A stretch of 64,000 bases of DNA from Candidatus Bathyarchaeia archaeon. Lineage in GTDB: Archaea > Thermoproteota > Bathyarchaeia > Bathyarchaeales > Bathycorpusculaceae. Below the pieces are notes generated by a model. That model had not been told where the DNA came from, did not search any database, and saw only the letters and a program-made list of their open reading frames with translations. Both the position numbers and the translations under genes were made by a program. The DNA lies in contig JAVYUU010000004.1 in NCBI GenBank assembly GCA_038728085.1, positions 84,674-148,673 on the forward strand, written 5' to 3'. Below, piece after piece: positions 1-9,217 of this stretch. Every line of letters begins with the position of its first letter. The stretch's first letter is position 1.

Positions 1-65
1 CAGTTTTTCACATACTTAATACGGTTTAGAACCTCTTCACGGAGTCTTCTTCGGCTTATCTCCAA
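1..65 (-). CDS. possible 5' end of a gene running off the left edge
   Basis: A reading frame on the minus strand begins with TTG at 65 and stays open for 21 codons to the window edge. A purine-rich GGAG lies eight bases before the TTG, which is why I list it. The visible residues are mostly charged and include a run of arginines. It follows the Lhr-like helicase on the same strand. Too little is visible to name a product, and it could be chance. Confidence 0.3.
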   Translation of the reverse strand, partial: MEISRRRLREEVLNRIKYVKN

Positions 66-152
66 ACTCTTATCTCCACGCCTTTAGAGCGAGACGCTCA
101 CCCAGATTAACGTAATCTCCAATTTAAAAGTTGTTGTAAGCGTGTATCTGCT

Positions 153-3029
153 TCACCAGAATCTTTTGCTTATGGCTTTTCGTTCCACTTCTAGGATAAG
201 CTCGTAGAATTTATCGTCGAGCTTTGCGTTTCTTTCGAGAACCTCTTTGACATCTGAGGGTTGAACTTTTCTGGCACAGAGGGCTACGGCGGCGGCTTTT
301 CCATACTTTTCTATTAGGCGGGCAGTTTGTACTGCTTGCCTCCGCAGTTTCTCCTCGCTTTTCGTTAATTTTTCGCCCTTCTTTTCTATTAGAGGCAAAA
401 CTTTCTCCTCTTCCTCCTTTAGCAATCCAATGGCTTCTGATCCGCATCTTGGACATTTCGGCTTGGCCGGCAAGTCTTTGACGCGAATCATGTCAATATA
501 GCTCCAGCAGTTTGTGCAGACGAAAATGCATGTTTCGTTTAGCAGTCTTGCCTTAGCAGACTCCACGAGTACGGCGTGCATCCGCTCAGGTGGAATCAAG
601 TCTGTCTTCATGCTTACCCGTTCAATGCCCACTCGTGCAACCGGCGTGGCTCTTCCGCCTGTTTCAATTTTTTCGACCGTGATTTCGCCTTGGCGAATCT
701 TCTTCAAAACGTAAACGAGCCTTTCAACGTCCAAGTCCTTTAAGAAGACCTCCTTTAAGGCTTCCTCGAAGATCGGAGTTCCCTCAAAGCTTTTGAGAAG
801 CCTTTGGAGGCTTACGTTGCTGAAGTCCGCCCACTTTTCAAGGGCTCCGAAGCGCCTTGCCACGTGGATCATTCGCCTCTTGAAAAGCCCAGTCTTAATG
901 GTGGCTCTGGTCAAGCTGTCCCGAACCGTCTGCTCTTCCATAAGAGCCATTTCACCGAACAATTCAACAATTTGATCCGCCGTGGCCGCGCCCATTGTTT
1001 GCACGAAAATGCGGTATGGGTCATGTTGGACGACGACGCTGTAGCCTATCCTTTCGGACAAAAGTTGCCCAATAAGTTGGGCTAAAGCCCTATTCGTCAA
1101 GGAGCCGAAATGGGCGTGAACTATAACGAAGTCCTCCCAGTCCTCAACCAGTATCCGCTTGTCCGTTGGAACGGGCAGTCCCGCTGAAATCTGCTCAACA
1201 GTTTCAGCCAAGGCATCCAAAATGGTTTCTTTGTCAGCTCGATACTGCTCGCCTAGTTTGGCAGCAACCTCCTCCGGCGAAACGACCCTGCGCATCTGCT
1301 CCTCCACAAAGCCTCTTATGGCGCCAACTTCCTGCGCCACCTCAAAAGGCACCGGGATTTCCTCACCTATCCAGCTTGGGATAGCTCCTGTCGGGTCATC
1401 TACGGGCTTAACATAAACCTTGTCGCCTGAAATGTGAATGATCCGCCATGGGCTTCCGCGGATAATGAATTTTATGCCGGGCTTGCCATACTCCGCCATA
1501 AAGGCTTCATCTAAAATGCCCACCGCCGAATCTGTTGTCTCATCCACCACCAGGTACTGTTTTTCTTCCGGTATCATGGACAAATTGTCAAAGTAATATT
1601 CAAAGAGCGCTTTGGTTCTCCGCGGTTTAAGAACAACCTTGTCTTCGAATGAAACCCATGCCAGCCTCGGGAAACGGTCATGCATGTACCGCAGAATCTT
1701 CTCAATATCCTCCATGGTTAAATCCGCGTATGGATAGGCTCTTCTGAACATTTCAAGAATCTCATCGAACTCGAGCCTCTTATGCTTCAAGAGAAGCCCG
1801 GCAATCTGATGGGCCAAAGCGTCATAAGGCTTTGGCGGGATATCAACGGGCTCCAACTCCTCCCGCAAGGCGCGTCTAGCTATGGCCATAGCCTCAAGAG
1901 TGTCGTCGGAGTCCATAGTTATAATTATCCCCTGAGCTATGTGGCCTATCCTATGGCCGCTTCTGCCCACCCGTTGGATGAGCCTCGTGACTTGGCGGGG
2001 GCTCATGTACTGGATAACTAGGTCTATGCGGCCAACGTCTATGCCCAGTTCAAGGCTGCTTGTGCAAACAAGGCCTTTTAGCTCGCCGTTTTTTAAGCCT
2101 CTTTCGGCTGCTATACGGGAGGGCTTAGCCAAGGAGCCATGGTGTATAGACACCGGGAAGTCTATGTCCCAAACCTTGAAGCGGCTTGCCAAAACCTCTG
2201 AAATAGCCCTTGTGTTCGTGAAGAGCAGTACAGACTGGTGACGGTCAATATAGTCGCGGATAACCCTAAGCCTAGCCGCCACCTCCGGATGCGTGTAAAG
2301 CCTCTCAGCCAACTCAAAATCTTCCGGCTTAGGCTTTGGATAAAGGATTTTCAAGCGCATTTTTCTGGCAACTGGAACCCGCACAATCTCCACAGGTCGA
2401 CCGTTTCCGACAAGGAACTGCGCCACCTTCTCCGGGCTGCCAATGGTCGCGGACAACCCTATTATTTGGAAGTCTCTGCCGACTATGGCGCGGAGCCTTT
2501 CAAGGCTTAGGGCAAGCTGACTCCCCCTCTTGCTGTCAGCCATTTCATGTACCTCGTCAATGATCACCCAGCGCACATGCTGCAGGTGCTGCCTCATAAC
2601 CCAGCCGACCAAAATAGCCTGCAAAGTCTCCGGAGTCGTGATTAAAATATCCGGTGGACTGCGTGCCTGTCTTGCACGTTCGCGAGTTTCTGTGTCTCCA
2701 TGTCTAACCGCCAACTTGACGTCTAGGTTGTTGCACCACCATTCGAGGCGCTCCAACATGTCACGGTTCAAAGCCCTTAAAGGTGTGATGTAAAGCACTT
2801 TTATGCCCGGAGGCTGAGGCTCCTGCAAAAGCATGCTTAGAACAGGCAGAAAGGCGGCTTCAGTCTTACCCGTAGCCGTCGGCGAAATGAGCAGAACATT
2901 CTTCCCTTCAAGAACGAGGGGGATAGTCTTTTCCTGAGGCTCTGTGGGTCTAGAGAATCCCCTCTGCTCAATCAAGCGGCGAACAGGCTTAACTAGAAGG
3001 TCAAAAGCATTTTTAGGCTGCTCTTTCAA
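153..3029 (-). CDS. Lhr-like large DEAD/DEAH-box helicase
   Basis: This is a superfamily 2 ATP-dependent helicase of about 958 residues, related to Lhr, a 3'-5' helicase involved in archaeal DNA repair and recombination. The Walker A motif (TATGKT) is near residues 51-56 and the Walker B DEVH box near 158-161. A second RecA-like domain carries the motif VI-type arginines (LIQRVGRSGHR). The last fifth has a four-cysteine zinc-finger-like motif (CTNC and CPRC), which some Lhr relatives share. The frame stays open upstream, but that part overlaps the divergent nitroreductase and does not look like protein. I therefore chose the TTG at 3029, where the family-like sequence starts. Function within the Lhr group is inferred. 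Confidence 0.88.
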   Translation of the reverse strand: MKEQPKNAFDLLVKPVRRLIEQRGFSRPTEPQEKTIPLVLEGKNVLLISPTATGKTEAAFLPVLSMLLQEPQPPGIKVLYITPLRALNRDMLERLEWWCNNLDVKLAVRHGDTETRERARQARSPPDILITTPETLQAILVGWVMRQHLQHVRWVIIDEVHEMADSKRGSQLALSLERLRAIVGRDFQIIGLSATIGSPEKVAQFLVGNGRPVEIVRVPVARKMRLKILYPKPKPEDFELAERLYTHPEVAARLRVIRDYIDRHQSVLLFTNTRAISEVLASRFKVWDIDFPVSIHHGSLAKPSRIAAERGLKNGELKGLVCTSSLELGIDVGRIDLVIQYMSPRQVTRLIQRVGRSGHRIGHIAQGIIITMDSDDTLEAMAIARRALREELEPVDIPPKPYDALAHQIAGLLLKHKRLEFDEILEMFRRAYPYADLTMEDIEKILRYMHDRFPRLAWVSFEDKVVLKPRRTKALFEYYFDNLSMIPEEKQYLVVDETTDSAVGILDEAFMAEYGKPGIKFIIRGSPWRIIHISGDKVYVKPVDDPTGAIPSWIGEEIPVPFEVAQEVGAIRGFVEEQMRRVVSPEEVAAKLGEQYRADKETILDALAETVEQISAGLPVPTDKRILVEDWEDFVIVHAHFGSLTNRALAQLIGQLLSERIGYSVVVQHDPYRIFVQTMGAATADQIVELFGEMALMEEQTVRDSLTRATIKTGLFKRRMIHVARRFGALEKWADFSNVSLQRLLKSFEGTPIFEEALKEVFLKDLDVERLVYVLKKIRQGEITVEKIETGGRATPVARVGIERVSMKTDLIPPERMHAVLVESAKARLLNETCIFVCTNCWSYIDMIRVKDLPAKPKCPRCGSEAIGLLKEEEEKVLPLIEKKGEKLTKSEEKLRRQAVQTARLIEKYGKAAAVALCARKVQPSDVKEVLERNAKLDDKFYELILEVERKAISKRFW

Positions 3030-3143
3030 GACGCGGTTAACCCCAAACGCTGATAAAATAGCACGAAGCCAAAGGTAAAAGCATTTTGCACCAAAACCAA
3101 CATAAACGTGCCAGCTCCAAATTGGAAAGGAGTAGGTGCAAGC

Positions 3144-3701
3144 TTGAACGAAACCATCGAGGTTATAAAGCGCAGAAGAAGCATACGGCGATTCAAGCCA
3201 GAACAGATACCAGACGCATATCTCCAAGAAATATTGGAGTGCGCTATACTGGCGCCTAACGCGCGGAACCAGCAGAAATGGCACTTCACGGTAATCCAAA
3301 ACAGGGAAATGCTGAACAAGATGGCAAGTATCATGAAGGAAAACATGATACAATCTGGCATAGACTTTTTAGTGCAGAGGGCAAAAAACCCGAACTTTAA
3401 CCCCTTCTGGAGCGCTCCCACATTGATTCTCATCACGGCAGATAAAACAGCCCGCTTTGCCGAAATAGACTGCGCCCTAGCTGCCGAAAATATCCTAATA
3501 GCAGCTGAATCGCTGGGCTTAGGCTCAATTATAATGACTTCCACAGAACTCCTGTTCACGTCGGAAAAGGGCAACGAATTAAAAAGAGAGCTAGGTGTCC
3601 CCGAAGGCTACGAGCACGTTTGTGTAGTGGCCTTGGGATACAAGGATGAAAACCCGCCGCCGAAACCAAGGAGAAAAGACGTAATCAACTACGTAAAATA
3701 A
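3144..3701 (+). CDS. nitroreductase family flavoprotein
   Basis: The protein has about 185 residues and the nitroreductase/FMN-dependent oxidoreductase fold. The N-terminal arginine cluster (RRRSIRRF) binds FMN phosphate in this family. It is followed by the conserved APNARNQQ segment and, near the C-terminus, the EGYEHVCVVALGY region. Such enzymes transfer two electrons from NAD(P)H through FMN; the substrate cannot be told from sequence. An in-frame ATG exists at 3108, but a GGAAAGGAG lies 11 bases before the TTG at 3144, and the family homology begins there. It is transcribed divergently from the helicase with about 115 bases between them. Confidence 0.85.
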   Translation: MNETIEVIKRRRSIRRFKPEQIPDAYLQEILECAILAPNARNQQKWHFTVIQNREMLNKMASIMKENMIQSGIDFLVQRAKNPNFNPFWSAPTLILITADKTARFAEIDCALAAENILIAAESLGLGSIIMTSTELLFTSEKGNELKRELGVPEGYEHVCVVALGYKDENPPPKPRRKDVINYVK

Positions 3702-3720
3702 ATGGTAGAGCTAGGTGCTT

Positions 3721-4452
3721 TTACTCTAACAGCTTTTTTTTGGCCTTTTCATACTCCTCTCTTGTTATCGCCCCGGTGTCGAGTAGCCTCTTAAGTCTTT
3801 CAAGCTGGTCCACAATGGTTTCTGCGGGTGCAGCAGCCGTGGTAGCTACTGGAGGCTGCTGTGGAGGTGTTAGAGATGCAGTTTTTTCGGCTATTTTTTC
3901 CACTGAGGCTGCGATTCTCTGCTGTTGGAAGGCTTCACGCCACTCGGTTAGTTTACCCATTAAGATTTCTCTGGCTTTCGCTGGCTCCAGTATATCCCAG
4001 AACATGTTGCCTCCGCCCTTAACAATGGTTGGCGTGGCAGCACCGCCCCCAACCATTACGCCTCTTCCGACAGCTGCTCCTCCGCCTACATATCCAACCT
4101 CAAGCCCCGTGGCTGTTATGAACACCAGCGAGCCGCAGTTAAACATCCTCGCCAAAAGCCCCTGCATCACGTGCACGTCTCTAATTTGGTCGAAGGTTAT
4201 TTCTCTGGCGTAATTGCCGAAAAACCAAGACTTCTCTATTCGGACAGACTTGTCAGTTATGAAGTATGTGTAGGCGTTTTTGTTGAAATAGTAAAGTACG
4301 AAGAGAACGAGGCAGAAGGCAAACCAGAACGGGATAAGCGGTGGAACAAAGAAGAACAATGGGCTCAAGAGAAGGCTAACGACCGCGAAGACTATGGCAA
4401 ATTTGACAAGCGTCTTCTTCATGAAAGGCCTACCACTCCAAAGGACAGACAA
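3721..4452 (-). CDS. membrane protein with bacterial-type PH domain and C-terminal SHOCT motif
   Basis: This 243-residue protein starts with two closely spaced membrane segments (about residues 15-55). A PH-like domain of the DUF304/bPH2 type follows, with its typical ITDKSVRIEKS and FDQIRDVHVMQG stretches. A glycine-rich, low-complexity linker (GGGAAVGRGVMVGGGAA) comes next, and the protein ends in a SHOCT motif (LKRLLDTGAITREEYEKAK). PH/SHOCT proteins are membrane-anchored and probably mediate oligomerisation or protein contacts; no enzymatic role is known. It is convergent with the nitroreductase and divergent from the P-type ATPase. No function is assigned beyond the domains. Confidence 0.8.
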   Translation of the reverse strand: MSVLWSGRPFMKKTLVKFAIVFAVVSLLLSPLFFFVPPLIPFWFAFCLVLFVLYYFNKNAYTYFITDKSVRIEKSWFFGNYAREITFDQIRDVHVMQGLLARMFNCGSLVFITATGLEVGYVGGGAAVGRGVMVGGGAATPTIVKGGGNMFWDILEPAKAREILMGKLTEWREAFQQQRIAASVEKIAEKTASLTPPQQPPVATTAAAPAETIVDQLERLKRLLDTGAITREEYEKAKKKLLE

Positions 4453-4593
4453 ATAACCAGCCTCAAAAAGATAGTTTGATTCAGAAATATTTAAGGTGTT
4501 TCTTCAAGTCTGATCGACTGCACAAACATTAAATTACCCGGCGTGAAATTAACAAAACCAAATCACTATAGGAATGTTCGTTGAGGGTTGGTC

Positions 4594-7317
4594 TTGTCGA
4601 CTCCATGGTATGCAATGGGCGTAGACGAGGTTCTGCATATTCTAAATTCTAGCCGTAAAGGCTTAACCGATGAAGAGGCTTTCTCGAGGTTGCAGCGGTT
4701 TGGCTATAACGAGTTTGAAAAACGGAAAAAGGTTTCTCCCATCAAAATCTTCCTAAACCAGTTTAAAAATGTCTTTACGTTAATTCTGCTGGCGGCCATC
4801 GTTATCTCCATAGGAATCAGCTGGCTTGAAGCTGGAGCCTCGGAGCGAGGGGCAGCTATGGAAACATACGCCGACGCCATAGTGATCGGCGCCATAGTTG
4901 TTCTTAACGCTGCTGTCGGCTTTGTGCAAGAGTATCGTTCGGAAAAGGCTATGGAAGCCATGGAGAAAATGACAACTCCAAAGGCGAGGGTGCTGCGAAA
5001 TGGCAAAGAAGCCCTAATTCCAGCTAGAGAGGTCGTTCCCGGCGACATTTTAATCCTTGAAGCCGGAGACCGTGTGCCCGCCGACGCCAGAATAATCGAG
5101 GCGGTTGAGCTTAGGGTTAACGAAGCCATCTTAACGGGAGAATCCACTCCTGTAGGTAAAGATATCATGGCTTTGCCTGTGGATACACCAGTTTCTGATA
5201 GGTGGAACATGGTTTTTGCTGCAACCTACGTCACTTATGGAAGAGGAAAAGCCGTAGTTGTAGCCACGGGCATGAACACCGAGTTCGGCAAAATTGCCGA
5301 GATGGTTCAAACCGTTGAGAAGGAGGAAATCCCCCTAAAAGTCAAATTGGACAAGTTTGCCAAGAAAATTGGATTAGTGGTTGTGGCTGCAGCTTCAGCA
5401 ATCTTGGTTCTTGAGCTTCTGAGAAAAAGCGTTGTTGACATTGAAATTTTTATGACCTCTGTGGCTTTAGCCGTGTCCGCTGTTCCTGAAGGCTTACCAG
5501 CTATCATAACCGTCACGCTTGCCCTAGGCGCCAGGGAACTTGCTAGACGCAACGCCGTGATTCGACGACTTGCATCCGTGGAAACCTTAGGGTCGACAAC
5601 GGTTATATGTTCAGATAAAACTGGCACGTTGACGAAGGGCGAAATGACGGTGCGCAAAATTTTCGTTAACAACCAAACGATTGATGTTACGGGTTCAGGA
5701 TACTCGGCAAGCGGTGCATTCTACAAGGACAATGCGCAAATAAATCCTCTCCACGACCATGCGTTAGCTTTGCTCCTTGAAGCTGGCGCCTTGTGCAATA
5801 ACGCCTCCTACGATGGGTCCACTGTTCTTGGAGATCCCACCGAGGGCGCGCTCATAGTTGCCGCGGAAAAAGCTGGGATACGGAAAATTGACGTTGAAAA
5901 TGAGTATCCGAGGATGGGTGAAATTCCATTTAGCTCTGAGAGAAAACGCATGACAACAATTCATAAAGCGAAGGATGGACGCGTTGTCGCCTTTACTAAA
6001 GGCTCTCCTGAAATTGTCTTGCAGCTTTGCAAATACATTTACCTTGATGGGGTGGAAAAGAAGCTCACTAAAAAGGAAACAGAGCTTGTTCTCAGCAAAA
6101 GCGAGGAGATGGCAAGTCAAGCTCTCCGTGTTTTGGGCATAGCCTACAAGGTTTTAACAAGCCTAGAAGGGGGATACAGCGAGGAAAACGTTGAACGCGA
6201 CATGGTCTTTCTTGGACTTGTCGGCATGATCGACCCACCGAGAGAAGAAGCCAAAGAAGCCGTTAAAATGTGCCAAAAAGCCGGAATAAAAGTGGTAATG
6301 ATAACTGGAGACCACAAACTCACCGCCGTAGCCATCGCAAAAGAGATTGGCATATACAGGGAAGGTGACATTGTACTGACAGGCGCCGAGCTAAACCAGT
6401 TAAGCGACAAAGACTTTGAGGAAATTGTTGAAAAGGTAAGCGTTTATGCAAGAGTTTCTCCCTGGCACAAGCTCCGCATAATCCAAGCCCTTAAAAAGAA
6501 GGGGCACATCGTTGCAATGACTGGAGACGGTGTCAACGACGCGCCAGCGCTAAAACAGGCTGACATCGGCGTGGCCATGGGCATAACCGGAACAGATGTG
6601 GCTAAAGAGGCTTCTGACATGGTGCTTGCCGACGACAATTTTGCCACAATTGTAAAAGCTGTCGAGGGAGGACGCATAATCTACAGCAATATCCGCAAGT
6701 TCATCCGATTCCTGCTAGCCCTCAACTTTACCGAGCTAATACTTGTAGGGTCCTTCGCCTTGGCCGGCTTGCCTGTTCCCCTTTTGCCCGCGATGATTTT
6801 ATGGTTGAACCTCGTCACCGACGGCCCACCTGCGATAGCCCTAGGTAAAGACCCGCCGGCTGAAGATGTCATGGAAAAGCCGCCCCGCAGTCCAAGAGAG
6901 GGATTACTGCACGGCATGTTAATTTTCATTTTGGCATCCACTGTTATTCAGCTTGTGGCAGAAATCGTCGCGTTTTGGTGGGGATATACCGTTGCGGGTT
7001 CTGTTGAAAAAGCTCGAACCATGGTTTTTCTAGTGGCATGTTTCTATGAATTGGTGGTTGTTTGGAACTGCCGATCGGAAAGCAAAAACGCCTTCAAAGT
7101 TGGCTTTCTAAGCAATAAGTGGCTCCTCGCAGGAGTGCTTTTATCAGTGGCTTCAACCATAGCCGTGATATACATTCCAACCTTAAGCCTCCTCTTTCAC
7201 ACGGTTCAATTGAATGCAACAGAGTGGGCAGTCATCGTGTCCCTTTCGTGTCTAGGCTTCCTCGTCATGCCAGAACTATTCATGAAAAAAGAAGTTAAAC
7301 CTCAATCGCTTTCTTGA
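4594..7317 (+). CDS. type II P-type cation-transporting ATPase (Ca2+ pump-like)
   Basis: The protein has about 907 residues and the full P2-ATPase layout. There is an N-terminal cation-ATPase domain, the TGES actuator motif, PEGLP in the fourth membrane helix, the phosphorylated aspartate at DKTGT (near residue 341), a KGSPE nucleotide-binding motif and TGDGVNDAPALK in the hinge. The cation-site residues N and E of helix 5 (LNFTE) and N, T, D of helix 6 (NLVTDG) match SERCA-type Ca2+ pumps, so export of Ca2+ or a similar ion is likely. In-frame TTG codons occur at 4588 and 4594. GAGG lies seven bases before the second, so I use 4594. Confidence 0.9.
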   Translation: MSTPWYAMGVDEVLHILNSSRKGLTDEEAFSRLQRFGYNEFEKRKKVSPIKIFLNQFKNVFTLILLAAIVISIGISWLEAGASERGAAMETYADAIVIGAIVVLNAAVGFVQEYRSEKAMEAMEKMTTPKARVLRNGKEALIPAREVVPGDILILEAGDRVPADARIIEAVELRVNEAILTGESTPVGKDIMALPVDTPVSDRWNMVFAATYVTYGRGKAVVVATGMNTEFGKIAEMVQTVEKEEIPLKVKLDKFAKKIGLVVVAAASAILVLELLRKSVVDIEIFMTSVALAVSAVPEGLPAIITVTLALGARELARRNAVIRRLASVETLGSTTVICSDKTGTLTKGEMTVRKIFVNNQTIDVTGSGYSASGAFYKDNAQINPLHDHALALLLEAGALCNNASYDGSTVLGDPTEGALIVAAEKAGIRKIDVENEYPRMGEIPFSSERKRMTTIHKAKDGRVVAFTKGSPEIVLQLCKYIYLDGVEKKLTKKETELVLSKSEEMASQALRVLGIAYKVLTSLEGGYSEENVERDMVFLGLVGMIDPPREEAKEAVKMCQKAGIKVVMITGDHKLTAVAIAKEIGIYREGDIVLTGAELNQLSDKDFEEIVEKVSVYARVSPWHKLRIIQALKKKGHIVAMTGDGVNDAPALKQADIGVAMGITGTDVAKEASDMVLADDNFATIVKAVEGGRIIYSNIRKFIRFLLALNFTELILVGSFALAGLPVPLLPAMILWLNLVTDGPPAIALGKDPPAEDVMEKPPRSPREGLLHGMLIFILASTVIQLVAEIVAFWWGYTVAGSVEKARTMVFLVACFYELVVVWNCRSESKNAFKVGFLSNKWLLAGVLLSVASTIAVIYIPTLSLLFHTVQLNATEWAVIVSLSCLGFLVMPELFMKKEVKPQSLS

Positions 7318-7326
7318 TTCGCAAAC

Positions 7327-7863
7327 TCACAGCTTGTCTAAAATTTCTCGTTCTATTTCTTCCTCACCTATTTTGAAAGTGTCCGGCTCCTCCCTTCTCA
7401 ATATTGTCTTTAAGGCTGCTGGACTTAATTGTCTAACAAGCCGCAGAATTTCTCCTCTGGCATTTTCAAAATGTTTTTCAAGAATAGTTTCTTCTCGGTA
7501 CATGACTCCGGCAAGTGGGCAAATTTTCTCCATTTTTAAGTACCATTCAATTTTGCCCGTTTTGGCGTTTATGTCGAAGGTTATGGGTCCAGCTACGCAT
7601 GTTTCGGGTTTTACTGGATGCACGATGCATTTGCGTGTGGTTTTGTCGTAGAATATGCAGTAGCCGTCTGCTGTTTCTCTTGGAAAAGTGTATTCGGCGT
7701 GCACAAACGGGTTATCAATATTAATGCCATGGATCTCCAAATATTCCAGAATTAATTTTTCCCGCTCCGCTGTTATGGGTGGTCTAGCATCCCGGCAACA
7801 GTTTATCTTACATGAACCACAGATGTCAAAGAAGTTTTTCTGTCTCTCCCCTTCATTTTGCAA
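7327..7863 (-). CDS. YkgJ-family cysteine-cluster protein
   Basis: The 178-residue protein carries the CxxCxxxCC signature of the YkgJ/UPF0153 family near its N-terminus (CGSCKINCC). Further cysteines lie in CIFYDKTTRKC, the HPVKPETC motif and a later KICP. The family is thought to bind zinc or an Fe-S cluster, and its biochemical role is unknown. It lies 12 bases downstream of the GCS2-type ligase on the same strand, so the two are probably co-transcribed. That makes it a candidate partner of the amidoligase locus. The start is TTG at 7863. Confidence 0.82.
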   Translation of the reverse strand: MQNEGERQKNFFDICGSCKINCCRDARPPITAEREKLILEYLEIHGINIDNPFVHAEYTFPRETADGYCIFYDKTTRKCIVHPVKPETCVAGPITFDINAKTGKIEWYLKMEKICPLAGVMYREETILEKHFENARGEILRLVRQLSPAALKTILRREEPDTFKIGEEEIEREILDKL

Positions 7864-7875
7864 TCATGGCATCCC

Positions 7876-9072
7876 CTAGAGGAACGGCTCATTGTTTTCT
7901 AGACATTTTAAAAGTTTCGAGTAAACATCCACGATTGCCTCGTTTAAGTCGGTTTTCTGCATCCTAACAAGAACCCTCTCCCTAATAGCATCAGACAAGT
8001 TTCCATGTTCAATGCGCCTCTCTATTAATTGGAGGTACTCCTTCTCCTCGGGTGTGGCGTTCTCCCAAGCAATTTTCATAAAGTATCTGCACACATGCCT
8101 GGCTGTCGGCCCGCTTGGATGGAACACCTTCGCCTCTAACCCATATTTTATAATGGATTTAAAGTCTTCAGCTAAAACTTCCGTAGGCAAAAGGGGCGAT
8201 GATGGTGCGGTTTCCATCAAGCCTCTGAGGAGCGCCCTTATGAAACAGCTGAGAGCCACATCGGATTTTATGCATTCCTGTTCATCCATAACCCGAATTT
8301 CCAAGGCTTTTCGATCAAAACGTATCGTTACGCCTCTCGAGTTAACCCAGTCCTTATTTAGGATGCATGGGTGAGCACCCGCCTTAGCCAAGTCGCTGGA
8401 GTAGTGCCCAATAATATCCCGTTTATACTGCTCAAGGGATTGAATGTACTCTGGAACAACTTTTCCAGTTATGGATGGCACTTCCTTCTGATTTTCCATG
8501 TAAAAGTGAAGGCGATTATCTACATATTCGCCTAAACGCCCCTCATAAATTGGGGAGGAAGCCGAAACCGCCGGGAGATAGGCGCAGATGTTCGCCAGCA
8601 AATTATGCATTAAAACGGCTTTGCCTTCACTTGAGTATGGAAGGTTAAGCTGAAAGCTTTGGATGTTAAGCCATCCGTGCTGTTTAAGGTTGAAGATTCG
8701 GCTGAACGCCTCATAAATCTGCCTATGGCGGTGTGGCCAAATCGCTGTTTCCCAAAGCCTAAGCGTTGGATGCATCCCCGTTCCCAAGAGCCTTGCGCCA
8801 TAACGGCGTTTAAGCATGTCGCTAAGCCTTAAAACCGCCTCATGCATTGTCTTCTCGAAGACTCTCGGCGACCTAAAGGGCTTGTTGGACTTAACTTCCA
8901 TAACGTGGAGTTGAAGCTCCTTACCAAAAGTGAAATTGCTAAACTCCACAAAATTTACAACCCTTCCATAAACATCTCTTATGACTTTGTCAACTATGGG
9001 TAGAGGTCTCAAATTTTCATCAACAAGCGAAAACTCATGTTCTGGACCAAGAACCTCTAGGGTTCTATACGT
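7876..9072 (-). CDS. GCS2-type carboxylate-amine ligase, apparent ACG start
   Basis: This glutamate-cysteine ligase (GCS2) family protein would have about 398 residues. The family forms gamma-glutamyl or similar amide bonds using ATP. Its hallmark GPEHEF motif and the LVDENLRPLP that follows are encoded upstream of the first TTG (9012). The frame is open back to a TAG at 9105-9107, with no ATG, GTG or TTG in between. An AGAGGT lies eight bases before an ACG at 9072, which would give a protein starting YRTLEVLGPEHEF, so I place the start there. Later conserved parts include GTGMHPTLRLWE, HGWLNIQSFQLNLP and a C-terminal arginine region (RVMDEQE). It is divergent from the RLAN/ATP-grasp pair and precedes the YkgJ gene. 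Whether ACG is used or is a consensus error is unknown. Confidence 0.85.
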   Translation of the reverse strand, partial: TYRTLEVLGPEHEFSLVDENLRPLPIVDKVIRDVYGRVVNFVEFSNFTFGKELQLHVMEVKSNKPFRSPRVFEKTMHEAVLRLSDMLKRRYGARLLGTGMHPTLRLWETAIWPHRHRQIYEAFSRIFNLKQHGWLNIQSFQLNLPYSSEGKAVLMHNLLANICAYLPAVSASSPIYEGRLGEYVDNRLHFYMENQKEVPSITGKVVPEYIQSLEQYKRDIIGHYSSDLAKAGAHPCILNKDWVNSRGVTIRFDRKALEIRVMDEQECIKSDVALSCFIRALLRGLMETAPSSPLLPTEVLAEDFKSIIKYGLEAKVFHPSGPTARHVCRYFMKIAWENATPEEKEYLQLIERRIEHGNLSDAIRERVLVRMQKTDLNEAIVDVYSKLLKCLENNEPFL

Positions 9073-9110
9073 ACAGACAGACCTCTTTTGGAAAGTTTGC
9101 TATGGCCCAA

Positions 9111-9119
9111 AATATAAGC
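9111..9119 (-). promoter_or_regulatory. candidate TATA box of the GCS2-type ligase gene
   Basis: On the minus strand this reads GCTTATATT. About 26 bases downstream lies near 9089, which would give a short leader containing AGAGGT and the proposed ACG start at 9072. This spacing is the main promoter-level support for that start. Confidence 0.4.
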
Positions 9120-9164
9120 TTATAGTTTCAAGAGTCAACGAAGCCTTTCAGAGGCAACAGTTAA

Positions 9165-9173
9165 TTTTAAATA
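9165..9173 (+). promoter_or_regulatory. candidate TATA box of the RLAN/ATP-grasp genes
   Basis: The sequence TTTTAAATA lies in the space between the divergent genes. It would place transcription start near 9197, just upstream of the TTG codons at 9200 and 9218, giving a very short leader. No strong ribosome-binding site precedes either codon. Confidence 0.35.
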
Positions 9174-9217
9174 TGTTGAAGTGTTTTAGCGATTTTCTGT
9201 TGTCTGGTGTCTCCTGT

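Noticed and set aside
3026-3574. Minus-strand open frame of 182 codons over the nitroreductase gene
   Set aside because: It overlaps the nitroreductase almost fully, has no family-like sequence, and the plus-strand product is clearly recognisable.
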